Assembly: GCF_900104695.1 (NCBI RefSeq)
Contig: NZ_FNSW01000001.1
Location: forward strand, 4,942,501 to 5,006,500
Direction of reading: 5' to 3'
DNA length: 64,000 nt
Source of the DNA: Paenibacillus sp. GP183
GTDB taxonomy: Bacteria; Bacillota; Bacilli; Paenibacillales; NBRC-103111
Shown here: positions 26,180 through 34,849 of the stretch, piece after piece
How positions within the stretch are numbered: position 1 is the first letter of the stretch
Layout: every line of letters starts with the position of its first letter
Notes under the pieces: model-generated
What the model was told of the DNA's origin: nothing
Seen by the model: the letters and a program-made list of their open reading frames with translations, nothing else
Databases searched by the model: none
Position numbers and translations under genes: made by a program

Positions 26180-27568
26180 GTGAATCAAACCGAACACGTG
26201 CATTTTATCGGCATCGGCGGATACGGCATGAGTGCCATTGCCAAGGTTATGCTGGAAATGGGATACCGGATTTCCGGATCCGACTTGGTTGAGCAGGAGC
26301 TGACTGAAAAGCTAACCGCTAAAGGAGCAAAAGTATTTATCGGCCATGAGGCCCAGAATGTAAGCGGGGCGGATCTGATCGTTTATTCTACGGCTTTGTC
26401 CAAGGATAATGTTGAGATGCAGGCAGCTGAAGATTTGAAAATTCCGATTATCCACCGTTCTCAAATGCTGGGTCGTTTAATGAATGAACGAAAAGGAATC
26501 GCGGTCGCTGGAGCTCACGGCAAAACGACAACCTCTTCCATGATCGCGCTCGTCATGGAGCTTGCCGGACTGGATCCGACTTATATTATCGGCGGAGAAA
26601 TTATGAACGTCGGCAGTAACGCCAAGGCGGGAAAAGGCGAATTTGTTGTGGCTGAAGCGGACGAGAGTGACGGCACCTTCCTGCAATATCATCCGACGCT
26701 TGCGCTTGTGAACAATATTGAAGCCGATCATCTGGAAAATTACAATGGCGATTTTGAAAATTTAAAGCTGGCGTACGCGCAATTTCTCAGTCAGGTGAAG
26801 GAAAACGGCAAAGCGATTGTCTGCCAGGACGACTCCCATCTGCGCGTGATGATTCCGCAAATCAAAAGCGAAGTCATCACGTACGGCATCGAGAGCGAAG
26901 CTGACTACACGGCTGAAGATATCCGACTGGGAGATCGTCAAGTATCGTTCAACGTACTTTACCGAGGATCATTGCTTGGTCAAATTCATTTGTCTGTGCC
27001 TGGCAAACATAATGTATACAACGCTCTGGCAACCATCATCACTTGTTTGGAGGCAGGTCTTCCCTTTGAAGCCATCGCAGCAGCTATTCATGAGTTCCGC
27101 GGCGCCAAAAGAAGGTTTCAAGTGCTTGGAGAAGTTGGGGATATCCTTGTCATCGATGATTACGCACATCACCCGACTGAAATTCAAGCTACGATCAGCG
27201 CTGCCAAAGCTACTGGCAAACGGATCATCGCTGTGTTTCAGCCTCAGCGGTATACAAGAACCTATTACTTATTTGAGCAATTCAGCCGTTCCTTTGAAAA
27301 AGCGGATGAGGTCATCATTACTGATATTTATTCGCCTGCAGGGGAGAAAAGAATTGAAGGTGTTGACTCGGAAAAGCTTGCCCAGCTCATCAAGCAAAAC
27401 AGCAATTCAAGCGCCATCCATATCCCGACACGGGATGAAGTGCTGCAGTATTTGATTGATCATGTACAGCCCGGTGATTTGGTGCTGACCATGGGAGCGG
27501 GCGATATTTGGAAGGCGGCGGACGGTTTAGCCAAAGCTCTGCGAAAGAAGCATGATACAATCGGGTAA
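26180..27568 (+). CDS. murC: UDP-N-acetylmuramate--L-alanine ligase
   Basis: First Mur ligase of peptidoglycan precursor synthesis, adding L-Ala to UDP-MurNAc. The N-terminal UDP-binding HFIGIGGYGMSAIAK, ATP P-loop GAHGKTTT at 111-118, ADESDGTFL and the C-terminal VLTMGAGDIW are all present. Length 462. GTG 26180 follows AAAGGATGG; the frame from 26123 would overlap folC by 50 bases. In B. subtilis murC lies elsewhere; here it stands where comC does in B. subtilis. A terminator follows. Confidence 0.96.
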   Translation: MNQTEHVHFIGIGGYGMSAIAKVMLEMGYRISGSDLVEQELTEKLTAKGAKVFIGHEAQNVSGADLIVYSTALSKDNVEMQAAEDLKIPIIHRSQMLGRLMNERKGIAVAGAHGKTTTSSMIALVMELAGLDPTYIIGGEIMNVGSNAKAGKGEFVVAEADESDGTFLQYHPTLALVNNIEADHLENYNGDFENLKLAYAQFLSQVKENGKAIVCQDDSHLRVMIPQIKSEVITYGIESEADYTAEDIRLGDRQVSFNVLYRGSLLGQIHLSVPGKHNVYNALATIITCLEAGLPFEAIAAAIHEFRGAKRRFQVLGEVGDILVIDDYAHHPTEIQATISAAKATGKRIIAVFQPQRYTRTYYLFEQFSRSFEKADEVIITDIYSPAGEKRIEGVDSEKLAQLIKQNSNSSAIHIPTRDEVLQYLIDHVQPGDLVLTMGAGDIWKAADGLAKALRKKHDTIG

Positions 27569-27573
27569 AGGGG

Positions 27574-27611
27574 AGACTGTTTAAGCAATTGGCTTAAGCG
27601 GTCTTTTTTGT
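27574..27611 (+). terminator. Rho-independent terminator after murC
   Basis: Imperfect stem AGACTGTTTAAGC (27574-27586) / GGCTTAAGCGGTCT with AATT loop and a T run. Confidence 0.85.
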
Positions 27612-27664
27612 TTGAAAAGAAGTAAAAGTTTTTCTCAACTTATTTTGCTTTGCTTCAACTTTGT

Positions 27665-27693
27665 TCATATTTGTATTCTCTTATTCATAGTCT
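27665..27693 (+). promoter_or_regulatory. Candidate sigma-E-type promoter of spoIIB
   Basis: TCATATT (27665-27671) and CATAGTCT (27686-27693) are 14 bases apart and resemble the mother-cell sigma-E pattern. B. subtilis spoIIB acts at engulfment, so the timing is not certain. Confidence 0.35.
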
Positions 27694-27728
27694 AGTCATA
27701 TAGAAGATTGGGACAAGGAGACAATGAA

Positions 27729-29009
27729 ATGAATAAGGCGCGAATCACTTATCGTTTTGATCAAACTCGCGGTAACAACGGAAGCCGGGAAAAGGGAATT
27801 CCCATTAAAGAGGATAAGGTTATCCCATTATATCAAGACGAATTTCAACTCGTGGAGGAACAGACGAAGCCTGAGACGCTCCATACGTTCCGGGAGGAGT
27901 TCAGCAGTTGGAACAGCCCATATGAAACTGAAAGTGACCGAATTGAGCGAGTCATCAGGGAAAGCGCGTATGAGCCTGTGAAGAAAGCATCCGATCGTCC
28001 AGATGCACGCGGACCGGAATTGGACCCGGAATTATGGTCTTCTTGGAACCATAACGAGAAAAATGCGGGTCCTGAATCACATACCAGGATTGTCAAAGGC
28101 TCATCGGCAACACCGTGGTTTCGTATTGCAGCATCCGTTGCGGCGGCACTCATAACGGGAGTAGCGTTTGGTTTTTTCGTCCTTTCGATGTTTACGAACC
28201 GCGATCTGCCTGCAGATAAAAGCCCAGCAATTTCTCAAGCGAAGATAACCTCTCAAGCTGCACAAGGCAGTCAAGGTGCTCTTTCAGGAACTAAAGACAC
28301 GGCTCGAGATCAGAACCCTGCAGATCAAGCAAAAGCAGTTTCTTCTTCCGTATCTACAGCCGGAACTGCTAGCTCAGCGGCAATAAACATAGCTGCAAAG
28401 AGCTATGCCTTCTTGCAGCATGGCGTCTTCAGTTCCCTGCAGAGCGCTCAAAATGCGCAAGCTAACCTCAAGAAGAAAGGCTTTTCGTCAGCCTTGCAGC
28501 AGGGAGACAAGACCACGGTATTCATGGCTTTTGCCGCTAATCGGGATGATGCTCTATCGCTTAGTCAGCAGATGCAGGATCAAAAGCTGGACGTTCTCAT
28601 TAAAAATGTCGATGTGCCGGGGGTAAAGTCGATTCGCTGGAACGGCACCAAACCCGAGGCTCTCGCAGCCTACCTGGCCCAAGGTGATAAGATGATTCAG
28701 ATGCTTGGCGGATTAACACTTGTGCATTTGGCGGAAACGAAGCAAACCACATTGGACGATTCCACTTTACAAGGCATTATTTCGGCACATCAAGCCTTCA
28801 CTGCTCTGACTGCCACCTTAAACGAGGGCATGGATAAACAAATAAAAGCATCTATTGACCAGATGAATACAGCTATAAACAGCTCTGTCCAATCTATGGA
28901 AGCTTACAAAAAGAATCCTTCTGCGGCAATGCTGTGGCAAACCCAATCCACTTTGATGCAGTATATTCTTACGCAAAAGGAACTGCTTGCAGAGATTCGA
29001 ATCTCTTAG
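27729..29009 (+). CDS. spoIIB: SPOR-domain sporulation protein, SpoIIB-like
   Basis: Of 426 residues. A cytosolic polar N-terminus (about 1-125), one membrane span (about 129-153, FRIAASVAAALITGVAFGFFVL), a Ser/Ala-rich linker, a SPOR peptidoglycan-binding domain (about 218-285, KSYAFLQHGVFSSLQSAQNAQ onward) and a C-terminal helical part. The SPOR fold binds denuded glycan at septa. Position just upstream of maf matches B. subtilis spoIIB, which helps forespore engulfment; sequence identity alone would be weak. ATG 27729 follows AAGGAGA by about eight bases. It has a terminator on each side. Confidence 0.75.
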   Translation: MNKARITYRFDQTRGNNGSREKGIPIKEDKVIPLYQDEFQLVEEQTKPETLHTFREEFSSWNSPYETESDRIERVIRESAYEPVKKASDRPDARGPELDPELWSSWNHNEKNAGPESHTRIVKGSSATPWFRIAASVAAALITGVAFGFFVLSMFTNRDLPADKSPAISQAKITSQAAQGSQGALSGTKDTARDQNPADQAKAVSSSVSTAGTASSAAINIAAKSYAFLQHGVFSSLQSAQNAQANLKKKGFSSALQQGDKTTVFMAFAANRDDALSLSQQMQDQKLDVLIKNVDVPGVKSIRWNGTKPEALAAYLAQGDKMIQMLGGLTLVHLAETKQTTLDDSTLQGIISAHQAFTALTATLNEGMDKQIKASIDQMNTAINSSVQSMEAYKKNPSAAMLWQTQSTLMQYILTQKELLAEIRIS

Positions 29010-29021
29010 TACCAATATGAG

Positions 29022-29067
29022 CACCAAGGAGTGAACCCTCACGGGGTAATCTTCTTGGTGTTTTTTT
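29022..29067 (+). terminator. Rho-independent terminator after spoIIB
   Basis: CACCAAG-containing stem (29022-29031) pairs with CTTGGTG (29054-29060), loop about 20 bases, then seven T. Confidence 0.8.
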
Positions 29068-29127
29068 GTAGCCCTTCACTCCTAAATCTTGTATACTTTC
29101 TGATAGATGAACGAGAGGAAGGCAACT

Positions 29128-29370
29128 ATGAAAAAAAGTAATTTTACGCTTATTGTGTGCTTGGTGATTGGACTTATTACCGGAATCATTTTAGGCCATT
29201 TACTGGAATCCGTTCCGGCTGCGCAATTTCTGACCAAATCGGTACCGATCAGCTGGGAGCCGAAGGCGGATTTGGATGTTTTGAAATATGACTTTCATTT
29301 GCAGGTTAAACTAAATCTATGCAGCATATTAGGTCTTGTCGGAGCCTTCTTTATTTTTCGCAGATTGTAA
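29128..29370 (+). CDS. DUF4321-type small membrane protein
   Basis: Of 80 residues with two hydrophobic helices (about 6-25 and 60-78) flanking a short external loop (SVPISWEPKADLDVLKYDFHLQVKLNL). The pattern, including the Leu/Phe beta-like segment before the second helix, resembles DUF4321. ATG 29128 follows GAGAGGAAGG by about six bases. It sits directly upstream of maf with a short gap, so they are probably co-transcribed. Function unknown. Confidence 0.75.
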   Translation: MKKSNFTLIVCLVIGLITGIILGHLLESVPAAQFLTKSVPISWEPKADLDVLKYDFHLQVKLNLCSILGLVGAFFIFRRL

Positions 29371-29408
29371 TCCGGTTATATCTTCATTCCATGAAAGTGA
29401 GTGGGTTT

Positions 29409-30122
29409 ATGCATTCGAGCCGCACCAAAGAATTAATCCTTGCCTCATCTTCACCACGAAGAAAAGAACTGCTGCAAGGGTTAAACCTGAATTTCAAAAC
29501 GCATCCGAGCAGGGAAGATGAGTCCGTACCTGCGGGCACTAAGCCAAAAGAGATGGTTGAAATGCTTGCTTTGAGAAAAGCCAAGTCTGTCTCTTCACAT
29601 TACGATAACGGATTGATTATTGGTTCAGATACAATTGTCGTTTTTGGAGATGAAGTATTAGGAAAACCGCAAGATGAGAAAGATGCTTATAGCATGCTTG
29701 CGAAGCTGCAAGGAAAGCAGCACATGGTATTTACAGGAGTAGCCATCGTTGCTGCTAGGAATGGACATGCAATTGGGGAGCCAATTGATCAAGAGGGGAC
29801 ATCTGATAATATCATATACCTTGGAAATACGGGTCAGTATCGTATCTTATCAGAGTCGACAAACGGCAATCCGGAAATTATGGTTGGTCATACGGTTAGC
29901 AAGGTGACTTTCAGACCGTTAAGCGAAAATGAAATCAAGCGTTATATTGAAACAGGCGAACCGTTGGATAAGGCTGGAGCATACGGTGTTCAGGGCATAG
30001 GAGCAGTTTTGATTGAAAAGATTGAAGGGGATTTTTACAGTGTGATGGGCCTGCCCCTTAATATCCTCTATTTGATGCTGCAAAAATTTGGTATTGATCC
30101 TTTTGAAGTAAATACAAAGTAA
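29409..30122 (+). CDS. maf: Maf-family nucleotide pyrophosphatase with internal insertion
   Basis: House-cleaning nucleotide diphosphatase, linked to septum formation. The N-terminal ILASSSPRRKELLQGL, ALRKAKSV, IGSDTIV, LGKPQDEKDAYSML and C-terminal DKAGAYGVQGIGAVLIEKIEGDFYSVMGLP are all present. The 237 residues exceed the usual 185-195 because about 35 residues are inserted between MVFTGVAIVAA and TVSKVTF (about residues 118-165). ATG 29409 is chosen by alignment with B. subtilis Maf; ATG 29391 is possible. It precedes the Rrf2 gene and radC. Confidence 0.92.
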   Translation: MHSSRTKELILASSSPRRKELLQGLNLNFKTHPSREDESVPAGTKPKEMVEMLALRKAKSVSSHYDNGLIIGSDTIVVFGDEVLGKPQDEKDAYSMLAKLQGKQHMVFTGVAIVAARNGHAIGEPIDQEGTSDNIIYLGNTGQYRILSESTNGNPEIMVGHTVSKVTFRPLSENEIKRYIETGEPLDKAGAYGVQGIGAVLIEKIEGDFYSVMGLPLNILYLMLQKFGIDPFEVNTK

Positions 30123-30158
30123 AACCTGCGGTATTTACATGTCTAAACGAGAGGAATA

Positions 30159-30192
30159 TTGACGATTTGATCTGTTACGCTTACAATAACAG
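30159..30192 (+). promoter_or_regulatory. Promoter and candidate operator of the Rrf2 gene
   Basis: TTGACG (30159-30164) and TACAAT (30182-30187) are 17 bases apart. A palindrome CTGTTA (30172-30177) N9 TAACAG (30187-30192) spans the spacer and the -10, a good place for autorepression. Confidence 0.6.
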
Positions 30193-30227
30193 TATGCATA
30201 AAGCTCATCCAGCAAGGAGGGGAAGCC

Positions 30228-30671
30228 ATGAACAGTGAATTTACCATTGCCGTACACAGCTTGGTATTTTTGGCGCATCAAACTGACAATATGGCGACCA
30301 GTGAACAAATTGCCTGTAATGTAGCCACCCATTCTGCACGGATACGCAAGGTTATGGGTTTTTTGCGCAAGGCCGGTTATGTTCGAACCAAAGAAGGCAT
30401 TGGCGGCGGGTTTATTCTCGACTGTGACCCGAACAAAGTTACCTTGGCCGAAATTTATCGACTCACATCGCAGGGCTCACTCAAGCCAAATTGGTGCTCA
30501 GGCGATGAAAATCAGTCTTGTATGATCGCTTCAAATATGGAAAAGGTGATGGACTGCATTTTTGGAGATGCGGAAAAGCAAATGGAATCTTATTTTGAGA
30601 AGCATACAATTGGGAGCGTCCGAAGGCAAATCATGCAATTGGGTAATACCCAATCCATTATAAATATTTAA
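30228..30671 (+). CDS. Rrf2-family transcriptional regulator
   Basis: Winged-helix regulator of 147 residues. The helix-turn-helix is in ATSEQIACNVATHSARIRKVMGFLRKAGYV (about 24-53), with a GIGGGFIL wing at about 60-67. Two Cys in the sensing region, in PNWCSGDENQSCMIA (about 89 and 97), are fewer than the three that ligate a 2Fe-2S cluster in IscR, so this is closer to YwnA-type members, although NsrR-like sensing cannot be excluded. AAGGAGGGG precedes ATG 30228. It forms a single-gene unit between maf and radC with its own promoter, palindrome and terminator. Targets are unknown. Confidence 0.88.
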   Translation: MNSEFTIAVHSLVFLAHQTDNMATSEQIACNVATHSARIRKVMGFLRKAGYVRTKEGIGGGFILDCDPNKVTLAEIYRLTSQGSLKPNWCSGDENQSCMIASNMEKVMDCIFGDAEKQMESYFEKHTIGSVRRQIMQLGNTQSIINI

Positions 30672-30685
30672 CTCGATCTTTAATC

Positions 30686-30722
30686 AAAGCTCTCGTCCAT
30701 AATGGCCGGGAGCTTTTTCTTT
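30686..30722 (+). terminator. Rho-independent terminator after the Rrf2 gene
   Basis: AAAGCTCTCG (30686-30695) / CGGGAGCTTT (30707-30716), one G-T pair, then a T-rich tail. Confidence 0.87.
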
Positions 30723-30794
30723 TTGCCAATTAACCCATTATTTTACTTAACAAGGGAAAAGTGACTTCTTTGGTATCCGAAAGGAGTCGAATAA

Positions 30795-30803
30795 TGCTAT
30801 AAT
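30795..30803 (+). promoter_or_regulatory. radC extended -10 promoter element
   Basis: TGCTATAAT, a perfect extended -10, about 52 bases before radC; no clear -35 at 17 bases. No LexA box was seen. Confidence 0.5.
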
Positions 30804-30854
30804 GAATGGCATTATTAAAAGCTACACAATCTACCAAATGGAAGAGGGGAATTC

Positions 30855-31544
30855 ATGGATTCAAACAGTCTTAACATGCGCGAGGTTCCAAATGAAGAAA
30901 GACCCAGAGAGCGCATGCTTCAATACGGGTCTCAAGCTTTAAGCAACGCCGAGCTGTTAGCTATCTTGCTCAGAACAGGAACATACTCGGAGTCGGCCGT
31001 AACACTCGCCCAACGTATATTGAGCGAATGTGGAGATTTTCGCAATCTTGTCGATATGAGCAAGGATCAACTGACGCAAATTAAGGGGATTGGCGATGCG
31101 AAGGCATTGCAAATTCAGGCCAGCATCGAGCTTGGAAGAAGATTGGCTCGCAGCATTCATAATGAAGCGGTCACGATACGCTCTCCGGAAAGTGTTGCGA
31201 ATCTGATGAGGGAGGAGCTTCGCTATCTGCAAAAGGAGCATTTCGTTTGCCTTTTTCTGAATACGAAGAACCATGTCATCGGCCAGGAAACGCTTTCGAT
31301 GGGCAGCTTGAATGCCTCGATCGTTCATCCGAGAGAAGTTTTTCGTGCTGCCATTAAACGAAGCAGCGCTTCCATAATATGCGTACATAACCATCCCAGC
31401 GGTGATCCCACCCCTAGCCCGGAGGACATTCAGCTCACGCACAGATTTGTCGAAGCCGGCTCCATCATCGGCATTGAAGTGCTCGATCACATCATTATCG
31501 GAGACTTCAAATTCGTAAGTTTGAAGGAGCAAGGATTTATGTAA
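30855..31544 (+). CDS. radC: RadC/JAMM-domain protein
   Basis: Of 229 residues. N-terminal helix-hairpin-helix type region (about 20-100, with LTQIKGIGDAKALQIQASIELGRR) and a C-terminal JAMM metalloprotease-like domain with HNHPSGDPTPSPED (about 176-189) and an upstream catalytic Glu in REVFRAAIKR. The cellular role of RadC is uncertain; it is no longer thought to be a dedicated repair enzyme. AGAGGGG precedes ATG 30855. It lies upstream of mreB as in B. subtilis. Confidence 0.95.
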   Translation: MDSNSLNMREVPNEERPRERMLQYGSQALSNAELLAILLRTGTYSESAVTLAQRILSECGDFRNLVDMSKDQLTQIKGIGDAKALQIQASIELGRRLARSIHNEAVTIRSPESVANLMREELRYLQKEHFVCLFLNTKNHVIGQETLSMGSLNASIVHPREVFRAAIKRSSASIICVHNHPSGDPTPSPEDIQLTHRFVEAGSIIGIEVLDHIIIGDFKFVSLKEQGFM

Positions 31545-31614
31545 TATAATAAAAAGATGTACACGCACATATGAAAAGACTTAGACTAGAAACAACGGGA
31601 AAGGAGTATCATCT

Positions 31615-32649
31615 ATGTTTGGAGGATTCACCAAGGATTTGGGAATTGACCTGGGTACGGCTAATACTTTGGTATATGTAAAAGGCAGAGGAATTATCGT
31701 AAGGGAGCCTTCTGTGGTTGCCATACGTACAGATACAAAAACAATTGAAGCAGTAGGCGATGCTGCCAAAAGAATGATCGGCCGCACACCCGGTAACATT
31801 CGCGCTATCCGCCCTATGAAAGATGGAGTGATCGCTGATTTTGAGACCACAGCGACGATGATCCGTTACTTCTTAAAACAGGCGCAGAAGGACCGTTGGT
31901 TGTTCCAGCGGCATCCAAACGTCATGATCTGCGTTCCATCCGGCATTACAGCGGTGGAGAAGCGCGCCGTTGAGGATGCAACCAAGCAAGCCGGCGCCAA
32001 GGATGCTTACACGATCGAAGAGCCGTTCGCGGCAGCGATTGGTGCTGATCTTCCCGTCTGGGAACCGACAGGCAGCATGGTTGTGGATATCGGAGGAGGC
32101 ACCACCGAAGTCGCCGTTATTTCATTAGGCGGAATCGTAACCAGCCGTTCGATCCGCATCGCCGGGGATGAAATGGATGAAGCCATTACCCAATATATCA
32201 AGCGATCTTATAATTTAATGATCGGTGAACGAACATCGGAGCAGATCAAGATGGAAATCGGTTCAGCCCTGCCTTTAGAGCGACCGGAACCGTTTGAAAT
32301 CCGCGGACGCGACCTCGTATCCGGCCTGCCCAAAACCTTGGGTATCACCTCGGATGAAATCACGGAAGCCCTGACTGACACAGTAAATGCTATTGTTGAT
32401 GCCGTAAAGGTCACACTGGAAAAATGCCCGCCCGAGCTGTCGGCGGATATTATGGATCGCGGAATTGTCTTGACCGGAGGCGGAGCTTTGCTGCGCAATT
32501 TGGATCGTTTGCTGACGTCGGAAACGGGTATGCCTGTGATCGTTGCCGAAAATCCACTCGATTGCGTGGCTATCGGTACGGGACGAGCATTGGAAAATAT
32601 CCATCTGTTCAAAACAAAATCCGGACCTACCACGAGGTACAAGCGTTAA
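31615..32649 (+). CDS. mreB: Rod shape-determining protein MreB
   Basis: Bacterial actin that forms membrane-associated filaments guiding side-wall synthesis. ATPase motifs: phosphate-1 [13 protein letters not shown] (from residue 12), phosphate-2 [16 protein letters not shown] and adenosine motif [11 protein letters not shown]. Length 344. GGAAAGGAG precedes ATG 31615. First gene of mreB-mreC-mreD followed by minC-minD. Confidence 0.98.
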   Translation: MFGGFTKDLGIDLGTANTLVYVKGRGIIVREPSVVAIRTDTKTIEAVGDAAKRMIGRTPGNIRAIRPMKDGVIADFETTATMIRYFLKQAQKDRWLFQRHPNVMICVPSGITAVEKRAVEDATKQAGAKDAYTIEEPFAAAIGADLPVWEPTGSMVVDIGGGTTEVAVISLGGIVTSRSIRIAGDEMDEAITQYIKRSYNLMIGERTSEQIKMEIGSALPLERPEPFEIRGRDLVSGLPKTLGITSDEITEALTDTVNAIVDAVKVTLEKCPPELSADIMDRGIVLTGGGALLRNLDRLLTSETGMPVIVAENPLDCVAIGTGRALENIHLFKTKSGPTTRYKR

Positions 32650-32672
32650 GTTTAATATAGAAGGTGTTCATT

Positions 32673-33536
32673 TTGTTCAAGTTCATGGGGAATAAAAGAT
32701 TAATATTTTTACTGACAGGATTGGTATGTTTTTTTATTTTGATGGGATTAACGCTTGGAAATCGCGCTCAAATGACCATGCCCGAGAAATTTGTCAAAGA
32801 TACTGTATCCTGGACTCAAGGATTATTTTATAGACCGGCCGCATACATAGCAGGTTTCTTTGAGGACATCCGTCAATTGAGTGTCATCTATGAGGAAAAT
32901 AAAACACTGAAGCTGACACTCACTCAATATGCGCGAGATACGCAAAAGCTCAATGAGCTTGAAGCGCAAAATAAGGTGCTTAAGGATGCGCTGGGCTTTA
33001 CCGAGCGTCAAAAGCAAGCTAACAATTATAAATATCGCATAGCTGAGGTTGTCACTGTGAATGCGGATCCTTATAACAATACACTTTCGATTAATCTTGG
33101 ACAGAAGGACGGAATCAAGAAGGACATGGCTGTCATGACCATTGACGGTTTAGTCGGCAGAATCAATCAGGTTTCGGAATTTTACTCGAATGTTCAGCTG
33201 CTGACGGAAATCAATGATACAGACAGCAATTCCAAGGCGATAGCCGTTACGGTCAAGGGAAGAGAGAGCCAATCCTTCGGGATGATCGAAAGCTTTGATG
33301 TGAAGACAGGCAATTTGGTGATGAACAAGGTCGACCAGGCTGACCCCATGCAGGTAGGAGATACCGTAATTACTTCGGGTCTCGGACTCGTATTTCCTAA
33401 CGGCATTGAGATCGGAAAAATCGTGTCCATCGGTCTTGGTGAATTTGGCATTACGCATAAGGTGCTCGTGGAGCCGAAGGCTTCGTTCAGGCACATCCGC
33501 GAAGTGTATGTCGTAGAAGTTCCAGAAGTGAGGTGA
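32673..33536 (+). CDS. mreC: Rod shape-determining protein MreC
   Basis: Bitopic protein linking MreB to the extracytoplasmic synthesis machinery. One N-terminal membrane span (about 8-26), a coiled coil (about 60-110, EENKTLKLTLTQYARD...) and a beta-rich C-terminal domain. Length 287 from TTG 32673, which has AGAAGG (32659-32664) eight bases upstream; ATG 32685 aligns with the B. subtilis start MPNKR but lacks a site, and GTG 32664 overlaps the site. It lies between mreB and mreD. Confidence 0.94.
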   Translation: MFKFMGNKRLIFLLTGLVCFFILMGLTLGNRAQMTMPEKFVKDTVSWTQGLFYRPAAYIAGFFEDIRQLSVIYEENKTLKLTLTQYARDTQKLNELEAQNKVLKDALGFTERQKQANNYKYRIAEVVTVNADPYNNTLSINLGQKDGIKKDMAVMTIDGLVGRINQVSEFYSNVQLLTEINDTDSNSKAIAVTVKGRESQSFGMIESFDVKTGNLVMNKVDQADPMQVGDTVITSGLGLVFPNGIEIGKIVSIGLGEFGITHKVLVEPKASFRHIREVYVVEVPEVR

Positions 33537-33540
33537 CCGG

Positions 33541-34074
33541 ATGACAAGGCACTTGCTCTGGGTCGTCCTCCTAGTGATTTTTATATTGGAAGGCACCCTC
33601 TTCAGCTGGATCATTCCTGCAAATTGGCAAAAGCTGCATCTGGTTTTTGTAGCGCCTCATTTTACATTGGTTTTTGTCTTGTTTATCGGCCTTTTTTTGC
33701 ATCGTCATACCGCTTTGTTCTATGGTCTTGTTTTCGGGCTCCTGCATGATTTTATTTATTATGGGCATATGCTCGGCGCCTATTCATTTGCCATGGGGCT
33801 GACCGGATATTTGGCAGGATTGGCCCAAAGAAAACAGCCGAATGTCATTTTCTACAATCTGCTAATTGTCGGAATCGGGCAGTTGATCTTCGAATTGCTG
33901 AGCTATGGCATAAACCGGTTGTTCAAAACGACAAATATCGACCTGGAATTCGCTTTTTTCCATTACATGCTGCCCAGTGTGCTGCTTAATCTGCTTTTTG
34001 CCCTGATGATCTATGTTCCAATTCGTAAGCTTATGGACAAAATAGAGCCCTTGCCGGAAAGCTTGCATGATTAA
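33541..34074 (+). CDS. mreD: Rod shape-determining protein MreD
   Basis: Membrane protein of 177 residues with about five hydrophobic helices, the elongasome partner of MreC and RodA. GLLHDFIYYGHMLGAYSFAMGLTGYLAG is typical of the family's central region. GAGGTGA lies before ATG 33541; the gap after mreC is four bases, so translation is coupled. Confidence 0.93.
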   Translation: MTRHLLWVVLLVIFILEGTLFSWIIPANWQKLHLVFVAPHFTLVFVLFIGLFLHRHTALFYGLVFGLLHDFIYYGHMLGAYSFAMGLTGYLAGLAQRKQPNVIFYNLLIVGIGQLIFELLSYGINRLFKTTNIDLEFAFFHYMLPSVLLNLLFALMIYVPIRKLMDKIEPLPESLHD

Positions 34075-34145
34075 AATTCGTGATTGAGGCAGGAAAAGCG
34101 CGCCTACGAGCCGAAATGTATAGGTTGGGAGGTCGGAACGCGATT

Positions 34146-34799
34146 ATGTCGTCTATTAAGCATCATGTAACTATAAAAGGTGTCAAGGACGGTTTGGTTT
34201 TTCTGCTGGATGATTCTTGCGAATGGGGCGTTCTGCTGAAGGAGCTGCATCATAAGCTGGAGAAGACTCATCAGCAAATTCTGACTGGGCCGATCATTCA
34301 TGTGAACGTCAAACTCGGTAAAAGGAAGCTGTCGGATGAGAAGAAGGATGAAATCCGCAGCATTATCCGCCAAAAAGGCAATTTATTGATACAATCGATC
34401 GAATCAGATCCGTTGGAACAAGCGGCCTCTGCCGAACGTTCAATCAAACAGATCAGAGGGATTATTCGCTCCGGACAAACCCTTCATCATGACGGCAGCC
34501 TGCTGTTTTTGGGAGATGTAAATCCGGGTGGAACGATTATTTGTACCGGCGATATCCATATCATGGGGTCGCTTCGCGGTATGGCTCATGCCGGATCGGA
34601 TGGCGATGAAACAGCTATCATTGCAGCCTCGCATATGAGGCCTACCCAGCTCCGTATAGCAGGCGTGATCAGCCGTTCACCCGATGAGTGGGGGATCGGG
34701 GAAGCGTTCATGGAGTTTGCTTATATCAAGGATGGCAAAATGGAAATTGACAAGCTGAATCACATGCATCGATTATGGCCGGATCTGCCGCAAGCTTAA
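34146..34799 (+). CDS. minC: Septum site-determining protein MinC
   Basis: Inhibitor of FtsZ assembly. N-terminal FtsZ-inhibiting domain (about 1-95) starting HHVTIKGVKDGLVF and C-terminal beta-helix (about 105-210) with LLFLGDVNPGGTIICTGDIHIMGSLRGMAHAG, which binds MinD. Length 217. ATG 34146 has GGGAGG at about 13 bases, a long spacing; the frame from 34080 adds 22 residues with no site or family similarity. Directly upstream of minD. Confidence 0.95.
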   Translation: MSSIKHHVTIKGVKDGLVFLLDDSCEWGVLLKELHHKLEKTHQQILTGPIIHVNVKLGKRKLSDEKKDEIRSIIRQKGNLLIQSIESDPLEQAASAERSIKQIRGIIRSGQTLHHDGSLLFLGDVNPGGTIICTGDIHIMGSLRGMAHAGSDGDETAIIAASHMRPTQLRIAGVISRSPDEWGIGEAFMEFAYIKDGKMEIDKLNHMHRLWPDLPQA

Positions 34800-34849
34800 G
34801 AAGAGTTCGATATCCATTTAGCAAATAATAGATCTGGGAGTTGAAGAAT

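Noticed and set aside
30780-30854. LexA/SOS box at radC
   Set aside because: No CGAAC-N4-GTTCG match in the upstream region.
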